Assembly: GCA_003612395.1 (NCBI GenBank)
Contig: RAYQ01000018.1
Coordinates: 42,712 to 106,711 of the forward strand
DNA: 64,000 nt
Reading direction: 5' to 3'
From: Parablautia intestinalis
GTDB lineage: Bacteria; Bacillota; Clostridia; Lachnospirales; Lachnospiraceae
The position numbers were made by a program, and so were the translations under genes. Below the pieces are notes generated by a model. The model did no database searches. It had not been told where the DNA came from and saw nothing but the letters and a program-made list of their open reading frames with translations. This document shows positions 43,419-51,874 of this stretch, one piece after another (position 1 is the stretch's first letter; every line of letters starts with the position of its first letter).

Positions 43419-43995
43419 GATTGGTAATGATTACTGCCCGCAGGCGTTATTTCTTTATGGCACAAAACAGGAAGACGGGCAGCCCCATTTTGGTCTTTTT
43501 TGTTGGTTTGGATACTATCATTCTTCAGAGGGAATCGGGGTAATGGCTTGTATAGGTGAGGAAAAACAGACTAAGGATTTGATACGCAAAAATGGTATAT
43601 TTTCAGCTAACCTCGTATCTGAACGGCTGCTGCCTTTGGCAGATTATTATGGTTGTATCTGTGGCAGAACCACACCTGATAAGATGAAGCACCTGCCTAC
43701 TGTGGAGTGGGGACAAGTGCTGGATGTGCCAATCATTGCAGAAAGCCCTGTTAGTTTTGAACTGGAAGTGAAAAAAGCAATCCCTATGGGAGACGGATCA
43801 GATATTTTTCTGTGTTTAATCCGTAATGTAACTCAGGATGAAAAACTGCTGGATATAGAGGTTCCCTTTACAGAAAGATTGATGAAGGCTGCACCGGTAT
43901 TAGCTCCGGGTGAAAATACCTATTTTTCCATTGATGGAAGATATCTCGGGAAATGGGGAGAACCTATGAAAAATCTGACTGATATCAAAGAATAA
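43399..43995 (+). CDS. Flavin reductase family protein
   Basis: A 198-residue split-barrel flavin reductase-like protein: YCPQALFLYGTKQEDG, FGYYHSSEGIGVMACI and ANLVSERLLPLADYYG, with a C-terminal IDGRYLGKWGEP. GGAAAGG supports a start at 43396 or 43399. Overlaps the MarR-type regulator, which probably controls it. Partner enzyme unknown. Confidence 0.85.
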   Translation: MAKIKTKIGNDYCPQALFLYGTKQEDGQPHFGLFCWFGYYHSSEGIGVMACIGEEKQTKDLIRKNGIFSANLVSERLLPLADYYGCICGRTTPDKMKHLPTVEWGQVLDVPIIAESPVSFELEVKKAIPMGDGSDIFLCLIRNVTQDEKLLDIEVPFTERLMKAAPVLAPGENTYFSIDGRYLGKWGEPMKNLTDIKE

Positions 43996-44020
43996 GCGAT
44001 ATTGAAAAACGCTTAAAATT

Positions 44021-44043
44021 AATAGAAAGCGCAGCTTTCTATT
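44021..44043. other. Perfect 10-bp hairpin
   Basis: AATAGAAAGC-GCA-GCTTTCTATT, between the flavin reductase and DUF1848 genes, 25 nt before the latter's start. No T-run beyond TT, so a terminator is doubtful. Confidence 0.5.
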
Positions 44044-44068
44044 GGGATGTTTGAAAGAAGATGAAGCT

Positions 44069-45010
44069 ATGATTCTAAGCGCCAGCCGCAGAACAGATAT
44101 TCCAAATTACTATTCGGAATGGTTTTATAACAGGATAAAGAAAGGATATTTATATGTCCGTAATCCGATGAATGCCCATCAGATCAGTAAAATTATATTA
44201 TCTCCGGAGGTGGTAGATTGTATTGTATTCTGGACCAAGAATCCGGAACCGATGTTTGCAAGGTTAGATGAACTGGATGCCTATAAATATTATTTTCAGT
44301 TTACACTTACCGGATTCGGAAATGATATAGAATGCAATGTACCGCATAAGAAGGAGAAAATGATACCGATATTCCAAAAGCTGGCAGATAAAATCGGCAG
44401 GGAAAAGGTGATATGGCGATATGACCCAATCATTTTCTCCGACAAATATACGCCGGAATATCATTTAAAGGCTTTTAAACAAATTGCGAAGGAATTAAAT
44501 GGATATACGTCTATATGTGTTATCAGCTTTGTTGACATATACGCTAAAAACAAAAAAAATATGAATGCAATGAATGCCTGTTCTTTACCGGAAAAGGAAC
44601 TGGCTGCATTTGCGGCGCAGATTGTGCTGGCAGCCAGGGATAATGATATAAAGGTTGCATCCTGTGCAGAAGCGATTGATTTGTCAGCTTGCGGAATAGA
44701 ACATAATTGCTGTATAGACAAAGAATTAGTGGAGCAGATTACCGGGTGTAAAATACAGGTGGATAAGGATAAAAATCAGCGAAAAGAATGTGGCTGTGTG
44801 GAAAGCGTTGAAATTGGTACCTATAACACATGTAAAAACGGCTGTGTATATTGTTATGCAAATTATAGTCATGAAAGCGTTTTGCAAAACGGTAAACTGT
44901 ATGACGTAAATTCTCCGCTATTATGTGGAACCATTGGGGAAGATGATAAAATTACACAGAGATCGGTAAATTCATTAAAGGAACCGCAACTGACCCTGTG
45001 GGATAATTAG
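44069..45010 (+). CDS. DUF1848 domain-containing protein (Fe-S)
   Basis: A 313-residue DUF1848 protein. It opens MILSASRRTDIPNYYSEWF, with RNPMNAHQISKI, VFWTKNPEPM and WRYDPIIFSDKY in the radical SAM-like barrel. The C-terminal Cys cluster ECGCVESVEIGTYNTC plus KNGCVYCYANY likely binds Fe-S. Start at ATG 44069 after AAGAAGATG-like sequence. Biochemical function unknown; similar proteins show distant links to radical SAM enzymes. Confidence 0.88.
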   Translation: MILSASRRTDIPNYYSEWFYNRIKKGYLYVRNPMNAHQISKIILSPEVVDCIVFWTKNPEPMFARLDELDAYKYYFQFTLTGFGNDIECNVPHKKEKMIPIFQKLADKIGREKVIWRYDPIIFSDKYTPEYHLKAFKQIAKELNGYTSICVISFVDIYAKNKKNMNAMNACSLPEKELAAFAAQIVLAARDNDIKVASCAEAIDLSACGIEHNCCIDKELVEQITGCKIQVDKDKNQRKECGCVESVEIGTYNTCKNGCVYCYANYSHESVLQNGKLYDVNSPLLCGTIGEDDKITQRSVNSLKEPQLTLWDN

Positions 45011-45211
45011 AGAAAGGCGCATAGCAGGCGGTGGGTTAACTGCAGCCATAGCAGTAAATTATGATCGATTTCGGTTCCCTTGATAATATGTCTGGCAAAG
45101 CCTGACATCCGCTGCTTTTTTATCTTGCCAATAATTACACGAAATGGTATTTTTATTTTATGGAATATACTGTGAAAATTTAGTTTATCTGATAGCAAAA
45201 GGAGACTGCGT

Positions 45212-46690
45212 ATGAGAGCATGTGGCATTTTATTACCGATATCCAGTATATGGTCGGCTTACGGAATTGGAACATTTTCAAAAGAGGCCTATGAATTTGT
45301 GGATTTTTTGAAGGAGGCGGGTCAGACTTACTGGCAAATATTACCTTTAGGTCCTACAGGTTACGGAGATTCCCCCTATCAGTCTTTTTCCACATTTGCC
45401 GGAAATCCTTATTATATTGACCTGGAGGAACTGATAAAGGAAGGCCTTTTATCAAAGGAATTTTGCGAAGAATGCGACTGGGGAGAAAGCAGGGCCTATG
45501 TAGATTATGAAAAGATCTACAGGTCAAGGTTTAAGGTGCTCAGGGAAGCATTTAATAACAGCAAAAAGGATGAGGAAGAAGGATTTAAAGATTTTGTCAA
45601 AGAAAATGATTACTGGCTTCCTGATTATGCGCTTTATATGGCAGTAAAGGATTCCTATCAGGGAAAAAGCTGGTCCTTGTGGGAGAGAGACATTCGCCTG
45701 CGGCAGCCGACAGCTCTTAAAAAGTATCAGGAAAAATTGAAAGAAGAAATTCTGTTTTATGAATTCCAGCAATATCTTTTTGTAAAGCAGTGGACAAAGC
45801 TCAAAAAATATGCAAATGATAAAGGAATTAAGATTATAGGAGATATTCCTATTTATGTGGCCTTTGACAGCGCGGATGCCTGGGCTAATCCGGAGCTTTT
45901 TCAGTTTGATGAAAACCGGATGCCTACAGGGGTGGCAGGGTGCCCGCCGGATGCCTTTTCGGCTACCGGGCAGCTCTGGGGAAATCCTCTGTACCGTTGG
46001 GACTATCATAAAAAGACCGGCTATGCATGGTGGATGCTAAGAATTGCCTATTGCTATAAGCTGTATGATGTGGTGAGAATTGACCACTTCAGAGGATTTG
46101 ACGAGTATTACAATATTCCCTTCGGAGATACAACAGCTGAGGCGGGCAAGTGGGAAAAGGGACCGGGCTATGATTTGTTCAGGGTTATGAAAAAGGAAGT
46201 TGGGAATAAACCTGTGATTGCGGAGGACTTAGGATATTTGACTCCTTCGGTCTTTGAATTAGTAAAGAAAACCGGATATCCGGGAATGAAGGTTTTGCAG
46301 TTTGCTTTTGACTGGACGGGAGACAGCGATTATCTGCCTCACAAATATTCCGGAAACTGTGTTGTCTATACGGGAACACATGACAATGACACGACTCTTG
46401 GATGGTTTGACTCGCTCGGTCGAAAGGATCGGAGCTTTGCCAGAACATATTTAAATTTTAAAAGCAGGAAGGATATAGGCTGGCATTTTATCCGTGCTGC
46501 CATTGCAAGTGTGGCTGACACGGCCGTTATTGTCATGCAGGATTATCTTGGTCTTGGAAGCGAAGCCAGAATCAATCTTCCTTCTACCCTGGGAAATAAC
46601 TGGAAGTGGAGACTGGTGGAAGGGCAGGTAAATGATGAGCTTGCCAAAAAGATATATGCGCTTTGCAGATTATATGGCAGGACGCAATGA
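45212..46690 (+). CDS. malQ: 4-alpha-glucanotransferase (amylomaltase)
   Basis: A 492-residue GH77 enzyme that transfers maltodextrin chains, cytoplasmic. Motifs: GPTGYGDSPYQSFSTFAGNP, DVVRIDHFRGFDEYYNIP (nucleophile Asp), VIAEDLGYLTPSV (acid/base Glu region) and GTHDNDTTLGWF (third Asp). AAAGGAGACTGCGT precedes the ATG. The gap before it (45011-45211) shows no gene. It complements the GH13 enzyme upstream. Confidence 0.94.
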   Translation: MRACGILLPISSIWSAYGIGTFSKEAYEFVDFLKEAGQTYWQILPLGPTGYGDSPYQSFSTFAGNPYYIDLEELIKEGLLSKEFCEECDWGESRAYVDYEKIYRSRFKVLREAFNNSKKDEEEGFKDFVKENDYWLPDYALYMAVKDSYQGKSWSLWERDIRLRQPTALKKYQEKLKEEILFYEFQQYLFVKQWTKLKKYANDKGIKIIGDIPIYVAFDSADAWANPELFQFDENRMPTGVAGCPPDAFSATGQLWGNPLYRWDYHKKTGYAWWMLRIAYCYKLYDVVRIDHFRGFDEYYNIPFGDTTAEAGKWEKGPGYDLFRVMKKEVGNKPVIAEDLGYLTPSVFELVKKTGYPGMKVLQFAFDWTGDSDYLPHKYSGNCVVYTGTHDNDTTLGWFDSLGRKDRSFARTYLNFKSRKDIGWHFIRAAIASVADTAVIVMQDYLGLGSEARINLPSTLGNNWKWRLVEGQVNDELAKKIYALCRLYGRTQ

Positions 46691-46732
46691 CAGAATTTAA
46701 TGGCAGAAAGTGCAGGCTGCAGAGCCTTCCTT

Positions 46733-46766
46733 AAGCGGCATCGCAGAGTAAATGCAGATGCCGCTT
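46733..46766. terminator. Terminator between malQ and the CYTH gene
   Basis: AAGCGGCATC / GATGCCGCTT stem (46733-46742 with 46757-46766) between convergent genes. No strong T-run on the plus strand. Confidence 0.6.
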
Positions 46767-46772
46767 CATAAA

Positions 46773-47261
46773 TTAAAAAATTTTGCAGGATAAGGTGGAA
46801 TTGTGGTAGGCGGTCTCATCAGTCACATCCTCACCAAGCCATGCCGGAGGGAGAAAGGCCTTTGCCATTTCTTCATTAGGAAATTCCACCTCCGCAATGA
46901 TTAAAGGAGCAAAAGGTTCATGAAAGATATCCAGTTCCACCGTGAGATTTACAGGTGATAAAGACACATATTCGCCGGAAAACGAAGGATTTAAAACGGG
47001 AATCAGGTATCTTTTTTTGGTAATGATATTTCCGTCCGCTTTTTCCAGCAGGTGATGATAAGCTTCCTTATTTAATGGAAGATTATATTCTTCTCTTGCC
47101 ATAAGGCCTTTGCCCTTATAAGTCAGATAATATTCATTGTCCTGCCTGCGGATGCGGATAACCGGATCAATATTGAGGTAAGCCTGTTCAATGAAAAGGC
47201 ATGGATAAGTGTCAAGTTCAGAGGGGAGTTCTTTTACTAAAAATTTGCGTTCAATTTCCAT
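46773..47261 (-). CDS. CYTH domain protein (triphosphatase-like)
   Basis: A 162-residue CYTH/TTM-fold protein. The hallmark ExExK motif is EIERKF at the very N-terminus, followed by VIRIRRQ, YYLTYKGKG, KKRYLIP and VELDIFHE, which line the tunnel. AAAGGAT precedes ATG 47261. Divergent from the DJ-1 gene. Probably hydrolyses triphosphates or polyphosphate; substrate open. Confidence 0.9.
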   Translation of the reverse strand: MEIERKFLVKELPSELDTYPCLFIEQAYLNIDPVIRIRRQDNEYYLTYKGKGLMAREEYNLPLNKEAYHHLLEKADGNIITKKRYLIPVLNPSFSGEYVSLSPVNLTVELDIFHEPFAPLIIAEVEFPNEEMAKAFLPPAWLGEDVTDETAYHNSTLSCKIF

Positions 47262-47440
47262 AGTGAGGATCCTTTCCTTATATAATATATATGCAAAATT
47301 TATAATTGCCAATAGATAAGATTGTAAACCATTTGTTAATTTTTGGAATTTATTTCTTAATTTCATTATAACCTTCCTTAAGAAAGTTTACAAATCGTTA
47401 ATTGGAATTTTTACATTTTAAATGATAAAATAATGTTATG

Positions 47441-47452
47441 AGCGTTAACGCT
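47441..47452. promoter_or_regulatory. Palindrome AGCGTTAACGCT upstream of the DJ-1 gene
   Basis: A perfect 12-bp palindrome of LacI/CcpA-operator style, in the divergent promoter region of the CYTH and DJ-1-like genes (47262-47499), 48 nt before the DJ-1 start. Its regulator is unknown. Confidence 0.45.
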
Positions 47453-47499
47453 TTTACCATCGGGAATTTGCAGAATGAGAAAGGAGCATGGCTATTAGC

Positions 47500-48057
47500 A
47501 TGAGTAAGGTATGTGTATTTTTTGGTACGGGGTTTGAGGAAATTGAGGCTCTTACAGTGGTGGATATTTTGCGCAGACAGGGTATTGATACGAAAATGGT
47601 TTCTATTATGGGGGACAGAACGGTAATGGGTTCCCATGAAATTCCGGTACTTACGGATATGGTGCTTGAGGAAGTGGATTTTGGAGAAGTGGATATGCTT
47701 GTACTGCCAGGGGGGCTTGGCGGAACGAAAAATCTGGAAACATGCGGACCGCTTATGGAGCAGGTGGACGCCTTTGTGGCAGAAGGAAAAGCGGTGGGCG
47801 CAATCTGTGCGGCTCCCACTATTTTAGGACACAGGGGCCATTTAAAAGGAAAGAAGGCAATCTGCTATCCGGGTATGGAGGATCAGCTTGAGGGAGCTGT
47901 CATATGCTTTGAGCCTGCAGTGCAGGACGGGAATATTATAACTGGCAGGGGTATGGGGTGCTCCATTGCGTTTGGACTTTTGCTGCTGCAATATCTGACA
48001 GACAGTAAGACCAGCAGAGCTATGGCGGAGAAGATTGTTTACGGGGCAGAGCAATGA
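47500..48057 (+). CDS. DJ-1/PfpI family protein
   Basis: A 185-residue DJ-1-type protein (deglycase/glyoxalase III or protease-like fold). TGFEEIEALTVVDILRR at the start; LPGGLGGTKNL; the nucleophile Cys in GAICAAPTILG (about residue 103); GRGMGCSIAFGLLLL at the end. ATGs at 47488 and 47500 encode MAISM; the first is 1 nt after GGAG and the second 13 nt after it, so the true start is uncertain. Confidence 0.9.
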   Translation: MSKVCVFFGTGFEEIEALTVVDILRRQGIDTKMVSIMGDRTVMGSHEIPVLTDMVLEEVDFGEVDMLVLPGGLGGTKNLETCGPLMEQVDAFVAEGKAVGAICAAPTILGHRGHLKGKKAICYPGMEDQLEGAVICFEPAVQDGNIITGRGMGCSIAFGLLLLQYLTDSKTSRAMAEKIVYGAEQ

Positions 48058-48119
48058 AGGCAGGCTGCCAACTTCGGGAAGGTTTGCTGAAATTAAGAAA
48101 TAAGTTGGAAGGGGTACAA

Positions 48120-48134
48120 ATGAACGTTTTATGA
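48120..48134 (+). other. Four-codon upstream frame overlapping the CBS start
   Basis: ATG AAC GTT TTA TGA begins 5 nt after GGAAGGGG. Its stop overlaps the CBS-domain start (48131) as TTATGA. Suggests coupled re-initiation; the peptide itself is unlikely to matter. Confidence 0.45.
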
Positions 48135-48571
48135 ACATATTATTTTTTTTGACGCCCAAAAGTGAAGTGGCATATGTCTATGACACGGATACGGTGCGTC
48201 AGGTTTTGGAAAAAATGGAAAATCACAGATATTCCGCAATTCCTGTCATTTCAAAGGAGGACGGGAGCTACATAGGAACACTTACAGAGGGCGATTTGCT
48301 ATGGTATATCAAGGAGCAGGATGATTTATCCGTTCGGGATGCAGAAGAGATCCTCATGACGCAGGTTCCGCGCATGCGTGATAATGAACCGGTTGAAGTG
48401 GATGTGAATATGGAGGATCTGCTCAATAAGGCTATGAACCAGAATTTTGTTCCGGTGATTGACGACAGAAAACGATTTATTGGTTTGATTACCAGAAAGG
48501 ATTTGATTCAGTATCTTTGTAAGAAACTGGTAAAGGCTCAGCTTGAAGCAGGGGGAATGAGCATCAGGTAA
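48131..48571 (+). CDS. CBS-domain protein
   Basis: A 146-residue protein made of two CBS motifs (about 8-65: TVRQVLEKMENHRYSAIPVI; about 85-135: NKAMNQNFVPVIDDRKRFIGLITRKDLIQYL). Stand-alone CBS pairs bind adenosine nucleotides and regulate other proteins; no catalytic domain is present. Between DJ-1-like and GreA-like genes. Confidence 0.88.
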   Translation: MNILFFLTPKSEVAYVYDTDTVRQVLEKMENHRYSAIPVISKEDGSYIGTLTEGDLLWYIKEQDDLSVRDAEEILMTQVPRMRDNEPVEVDVNMEDLLNKAMNQNFVPVIDDRKRFIGLITRKDLIQYLCKKLVKAQLEAGGMSIR

Positions 48572-48685
48572 GAGAACCATGTAAGAAAAACAAGGCAGAA
48601 AGGCTGGAAGAATTGTATTCTTTCAGCCATAAATTTATATTTACATGCAAAAAACAGTATGCTGAGAAGGGAGCCTTTTTATAAA

Positions 48686-49189
48686 ATGTTTAATCAATTA
48701 ACGCAGAAGGATATCGCAGCTATGGAGGCCGAGATTGAGGAAAGAAAACTGATAATACGTCCAAAGCTTTTAGAATCTGTGAAGGAGGCCAGAGCACAGG
48801 GAGACTTAAGTGAAAATTTTGAATATTATGCTGCAAAAAGGGAAAAAAACAAAAATGAAAGCCGTATTCGCTTCTTAGAACGGATGATTAAAACGGCGCA
48901 GGTTATATCGGACGATTCCAAAGAGGATGAGATCGGTATAAATAATATTGTGGAAGTAGAATTTGAAGAGGATGGCAGCATTGAAAAATATAAAATTGTA
49001 ACAACTATGCGCGGAAATTCCTTAGAGGGTCTTGTAAGCGTTGAATCGCCAATCGGGAAAGCTCTTATGGGACATAAAGCGGGCGATAAGGTTTATGTCC
49101 AGGTGAACACCGAATACGGCTACTACCTTACGATTAGGTCCATCGAAAACACGGAGGATGGCGACAGCGATAAGATACGAAGCTTTTAA
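48686..49189 (+). CDS. GreA-family transcription elongation factor
   Basis: A 167-residue GreA/GreB-like factor that helps stalled RNA polymerase. N-terminal coiled coil with the conserved ARAQGDLSENFEYYAAKREK acidic tip (about residues 45-65), then an FKBP-like C-terminal domain (VSVESPIGKALMGHKAGDKV). ATG 48686 is 13 nt after GGGAG; the ATG at 48659 would precede that ribosome site. Whether it is the main GreA or a paralogue cannot be told here. Confidence 0.88.
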   Translation: MFNQLTQKDIAAMEAEIEERKLIIRPKLLESVKEARAQGDLSENFEYYAAKREKNKNESRIRFLERMIKTAQVISDDSKEDEIGINNIVEVEFEEDGSIEKYKIVTTMRGNSLEGLVSVESPIGKALMGHKAGDKVYVQVNTEYGYYLTIRSIENTEDGDSDKIRSF

Positions 49190-49212
49190 AAATAAATAAT
49201 TTTTACAACATA

Positions 49213-49240
49213 TGGACAGACGGAAAAACTTACCATAATA
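49213..49240 (+). promoter_or_regulatory. Predicted sigmaG/sigmaF promoter of the SASP gene
   Basis: TGGACA (49213-49218), 15 nt, CATAATA (49234-49240); the -10 matches the forespore consensus CATWWTA. The resulting leader is about 145 nt and contains ATAAGCGT / ACGCTTAT (49314-49321 and 49332-49339). Confidence 0.55.
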
Positions 49241-49392
49241 TTTTCACGAACACCGTTAATACTATGAACAAGATAAGTGATAAAGACGGCGCTTAAAGCG
49301 GAGGAAACTTCGGGATAAGCGTAGAGTCCAAAACGCTTATCTTGAAGCAGGGCTGCATCAGGCAGTCAAAAATAATAACGGAGGTGAAAAAG

Positions 49393-49593
49393 ATGGCTAG
49401 CAGCAAATCTAATAGAGTAGAAGTTCCTGAAGCTAAGGCAGCTATGGATCGTTTCAAAACAGAAGTTGCTTCTGAACTTGGTGTTAACCTGAAGGAAGGC
49501 TACAACGGCGACCTGACATCCAAGGAAGCTGGTTCTATCGGCGGTGAAATGGTTCGTAGAATGATTAAGAAGCAAGAAGAATCTATGAAATAA
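49393..49593 (+). CDS. Alpha/beta-type small acid-soluble spore protein
   Basis: A 66-residue SASP that coats spore DNA. Begins MASSKSNRVEVPEAK and contains the GPR protease site TEVASELGV, the Gly-Asp segment YNGDLTSKEAGSIGGEMVRRMI and a basic end. GGAGGTG precedes ATG 49393. Preceded by a forespore-like promoter and followed by a terminator. Made in the forespore under sigmaG in known relatives. Confidence 0.95.
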   Translation: MASSKSNRVEVPEAKAAMDRFKTEVASELGVNLKEGYNGDLTSKEAGSIGGEMVRRMIKKQEESMK

Positions 49594-49629
49594 CACTGAA
49601 CACTGCTTTAAAATGAGAAAAAATGAATG

Positions 49630-49660
49630 GCCCGTCTGCAAAGCGCAGGCGGGCTGTTTA
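49630..49660. terminator. Terminator of the SASP gene
   Basis: GCCCGTCTGC / GCAGGCGGGC stem (49630-49639 with 49645-49654), followed by TGTTTAGATTT. Lies just before the end of the convergent ECF gene. Confidence 0.75.
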
Positions 49661-49663
49661 GAT

Positions 49664-50230
49664 TTACTCACCTCTGCGCAAATATTTCTGCAGGGGCAGC
49701 CATATGATACAGGCAAGAACACTGCCGGTAAGAGCTGTGATAAGCTGGGTAATGGAAAAAGTAATTCGCGCAGTGGCTAAAACCATTGGCAGGGCTTCAG
49801 GCTTTGGAAGATGAGATCCCACATTGCCGCCAAATGCAGGCAGCAGGATAAGCACAATCACGATCCCCATAAAGGCGGCCTTTAAAAGGCTCCCCGCCGC
49901 CAACCCGGCAATGAGCCTGTGTGGGAAACCTAAACGGGTCTGAAAGTACCATGTGCAGACTGCCAGAATGGCATTTCCAGCCATAACGGCAGGAAACATA
50001 AGGGGTATGGCTGCCATAAGGGGCGAGCCTGAAATAAAAAAGGCAGTGACGGGTGCAATGATACTGATAATAAGTCCGCTCCATAACCCTACGGCCAGCA
50101 CTGCAATTATGATAGTCGTATTGACAATGGGGCCGGTTAAATACACGGAAAGGTTTTTAAAAAACTGGCTTGCAATACATATGGCAAGAAGTAATGCGGT
50201 TTGTATTAACTGTCTGGTTGAAATTTTCAT
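49664..50230 (-). CDS. ECF transporter S-component-like membrane protein
   Basis: A 188-residue, about six-helix membrane protein typical of the substrate-binding S component of ECF vitamin/metal transporters: STRQLIQTALLLAICIAS, LTGPIVNTTIIIAVLAVGL, ISGSPLMAAIPLMFPAVMAG. No ATPase or T-component genes are close, so it would use a shared energising module. GGGAGG lies 5 nt before ATG 50230. Substrate unknown; a structured leader lies upstream. Confidence 0.82.
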   Translation of the reverse strand: MKISTRQLIQTALLLAICIASQFFKNLSVYLTGPIVNTTIIIAVLAVGLWSGLIISIIAPVTAFFISGSPLMAAIPLMFPAVMAGNAILAVCTWYFQTRLGFPHRLIAGLAAGSLLKAAFMGIVIVLILLPAFGGNVGSHLPKPEALPMVLATARITFSITQLITALTGSVLACIIWLPLQKYLRRGE

Positions 50231-50258
50231 AAGTCCTCCCTTCATAAGCCTTCTGCGC

Positions 50259-50326
50259 GGAACAGTCGATTCCAAACTGTTCCGGTGCATTTTAAGCCGG
50301 TGAGCCTGCGGGAAAAGTCCCAGGCT
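50259..50326 (-). promoter_or_regulatory. Two hairpins in the leader of the ECF gene
   Basis: GGAACAGT / ACTGTTCC (50259-50266 with 50276-50283) and a nested AGCCT-GGGA / TCCC-AGGCT hairpin (50303-50326). Both are in the region that would be transcribed ahead of the S component. No known vitamin riboswitch consensus was recognised. Confidence 0.4.
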
Positions 50327-50411
50327 GAATGGTTAGTAACATTTAAAACCATAAACAGTATAAAAGGTCTGAAAAGAAAAAGCAATACATTGAATTCCCT
50401 GAATAAAATTC

Positions 50412-50440
50412 TGGTATTTTCTTTACAGGTATGCTATAAT
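50412..50440 (+). promoter_or_regulatory. Predicted tig promoter (extended -10)
   Basis: TGCTATAAT (50432-50440) is an extended -10 element; a poor -35, TGGTAT, lies 17 nt upstream. It is about 94 nt before the trigger-factor start. Confidence 0.6.
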
Positions 50441-50533
50441 CGGATAATGACTGTGGGTATATATGGAATTTACTCGTAGTATAAAATGATAAAGTGATAA
50501 ACGGATAGAGGATTTTAAGGAGGATGCACCAGA

Positions 50534-51820
50534 ATGGGCGTACAGGTAGAAAAACTGGAAAAAAATATGGCAAAGCTTACAATTGAAGTTTCGGCCGAAG
50601 AACTGGAAAAAGCATTGCAGAATGCGTTTTTAAAGAACAAGAATAAAATCAGTGTTCCGGGTTTCCGTAAGGGGAAAGTGCCCCGCCAGATGATAGAGAA
50701 GATGTACGGGCCGGAAATTTTTTATGAGGATGCGGCTAACGAGCTGATCCCTGATGCCTATGAAAATGCAGTGGAAGAGTGCGGTGAGGATATCGTTTCC
50801 AGACCCACAATAGATGTGACGCAGATTGAAAAGGGAAAGCCCTTTATCTTTACGGCAGAGGTTGCAATTAAGCCGGAGGTGAAGCTTGGCAAGTATAAGG
50901 GCGTTCAGATTGAAAAGGTTGACAGCGCAGTTACCGATGAAGAAGTGGACGCAGAGATTAACAAAGAAAGAGAAAACAACGCAAGAAACATCACCGTTAC
51001 GGACAGACCGGTGAAGGACGGCGATAAGACTGTTCTGGATTTCGAAGGTTTTGTGGACGGAGTGGCTTTTGAAGGTGGAAAAGGGGAAGATTACCCGCTG
51101 ACCATTGGTTCAGGCGCATTTATTCCCGGATTCGAGGAGCAGTTAGTGGGCGCAGAAATCGGTAAGGAATTGGAAGTAAATGTAACGTTCCCGGAAGATT
51201 ACCAGGCGGAGGATTTGAAAGGAAAAGCTGCCGTATTTAAGTGTACGGTGAAGGAAATTACGGAAAAAGAGCTTCCTGAACTGGATGATGAATTTGCAAG
51301 CGAGGTTTCCGAATTTGATACGCTTGAGGAATATAAAACCAGCGTAAAGGCTACACTGACAGAGAGAAAAGAAAAGGAAGCTAAGGAAGCTAAGGAGGCA
51401 GCAGTCATTGAGGCAATTATAAATGATTCCGACATGGAAATTCCTGATGCCATGATTTCCACACAGCAGGAACAGATGGTGAATGAATTTGCCCAGAGGA
51501 TCCAGATGCAGGGGCTGTCTTTTGAGCAGTATCTTCAGTTTACAGGTACATCCTATGATAATATGCTTGCGCAGATTAAGCCGCAGGCTGAAAAGAGAAT
51601 CAAATCCAGGCTGGTATTAGAGGCGATTGTGAAAGCGGAGAATATTACAGCTTCAGAGGAAGAATTTGAAGAAGAATTAAAGGTGATGGCCGAGGCCTAT
51701 CAGCTGGAAGTAGAAAAGATCAAAGAAGATCTGCCTGAAAAAAATGCGGAGCAGATCAGGGAAGATATTGCAGTGAGAAAGGCCGCTGAATTTGCAGTAG
51801 CAAACGCAAAGGAAAAATAA
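50534..51820 (+). CDS. tig: Trigger factor
   Basis: A 428-residue ribosome-associated chaperone and prolyl isomerase. Ribosome-binding tail GFRKGKVPRQMIEKMYG (signature around residues 42-58), FKBP-type domain about 150-245 (GDKTVLDFEGFVDGVAFEGG ... FIPGFEEQLVGAEIG) and a helical C-terminal region. AAGGAGG precedes the ATG. First of a tig-clpP-clpX-lon-engB group. Confidence 0.95.
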   Translation: MGVQVEKLEKNMAKLTIEVSAEELEKALQNAFLKNKNKISVPGFRKGKVPRQMIEKMYGPEIFYEDAANELIPDAYENAVEECGEDIVSRPTIDVTQIEKGKPFIFTAEVAIKPEVKLGKYKGVQIEKVDSAVTDEEVDAEINKERENNARNITVTDRPVKDGDKTVLDFEGFVDGVAFEGGKGEDYPLTIGSGAFIPGFEEQLVGAEIGKELEVNVTFPEDYQAEDLKGKAAVFKCTVKEITEKELPELDDEFASEVSEFDTLEEYKTSVKATLTERKEKEAKEAKEAAVIEAIINDSDMEIPDAMISTQQEQMVNEFAQRIQMQGLSFEQYLQFTGTSYDNMLAQIKPQAEKRIKSRLVLEAIVKAENITASEEEFEEELKVMAEAYQLEVEKIKEDLPEKNAEQIREDIAVRKAAEFAVANAKEK

Positions 51821-51874
51821 GATATTTGCGGGCTGTTTTAAGCATGAAGGATTAGTTAGAATGGAGGATATATA

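Noticed and set aside
50231..50340. Cobalamin riboswitch upstream of the ECF gene
   Set aside because: A GGTG/CCGG-rich look suggested it, but the B12-box and conserved core order are absent.
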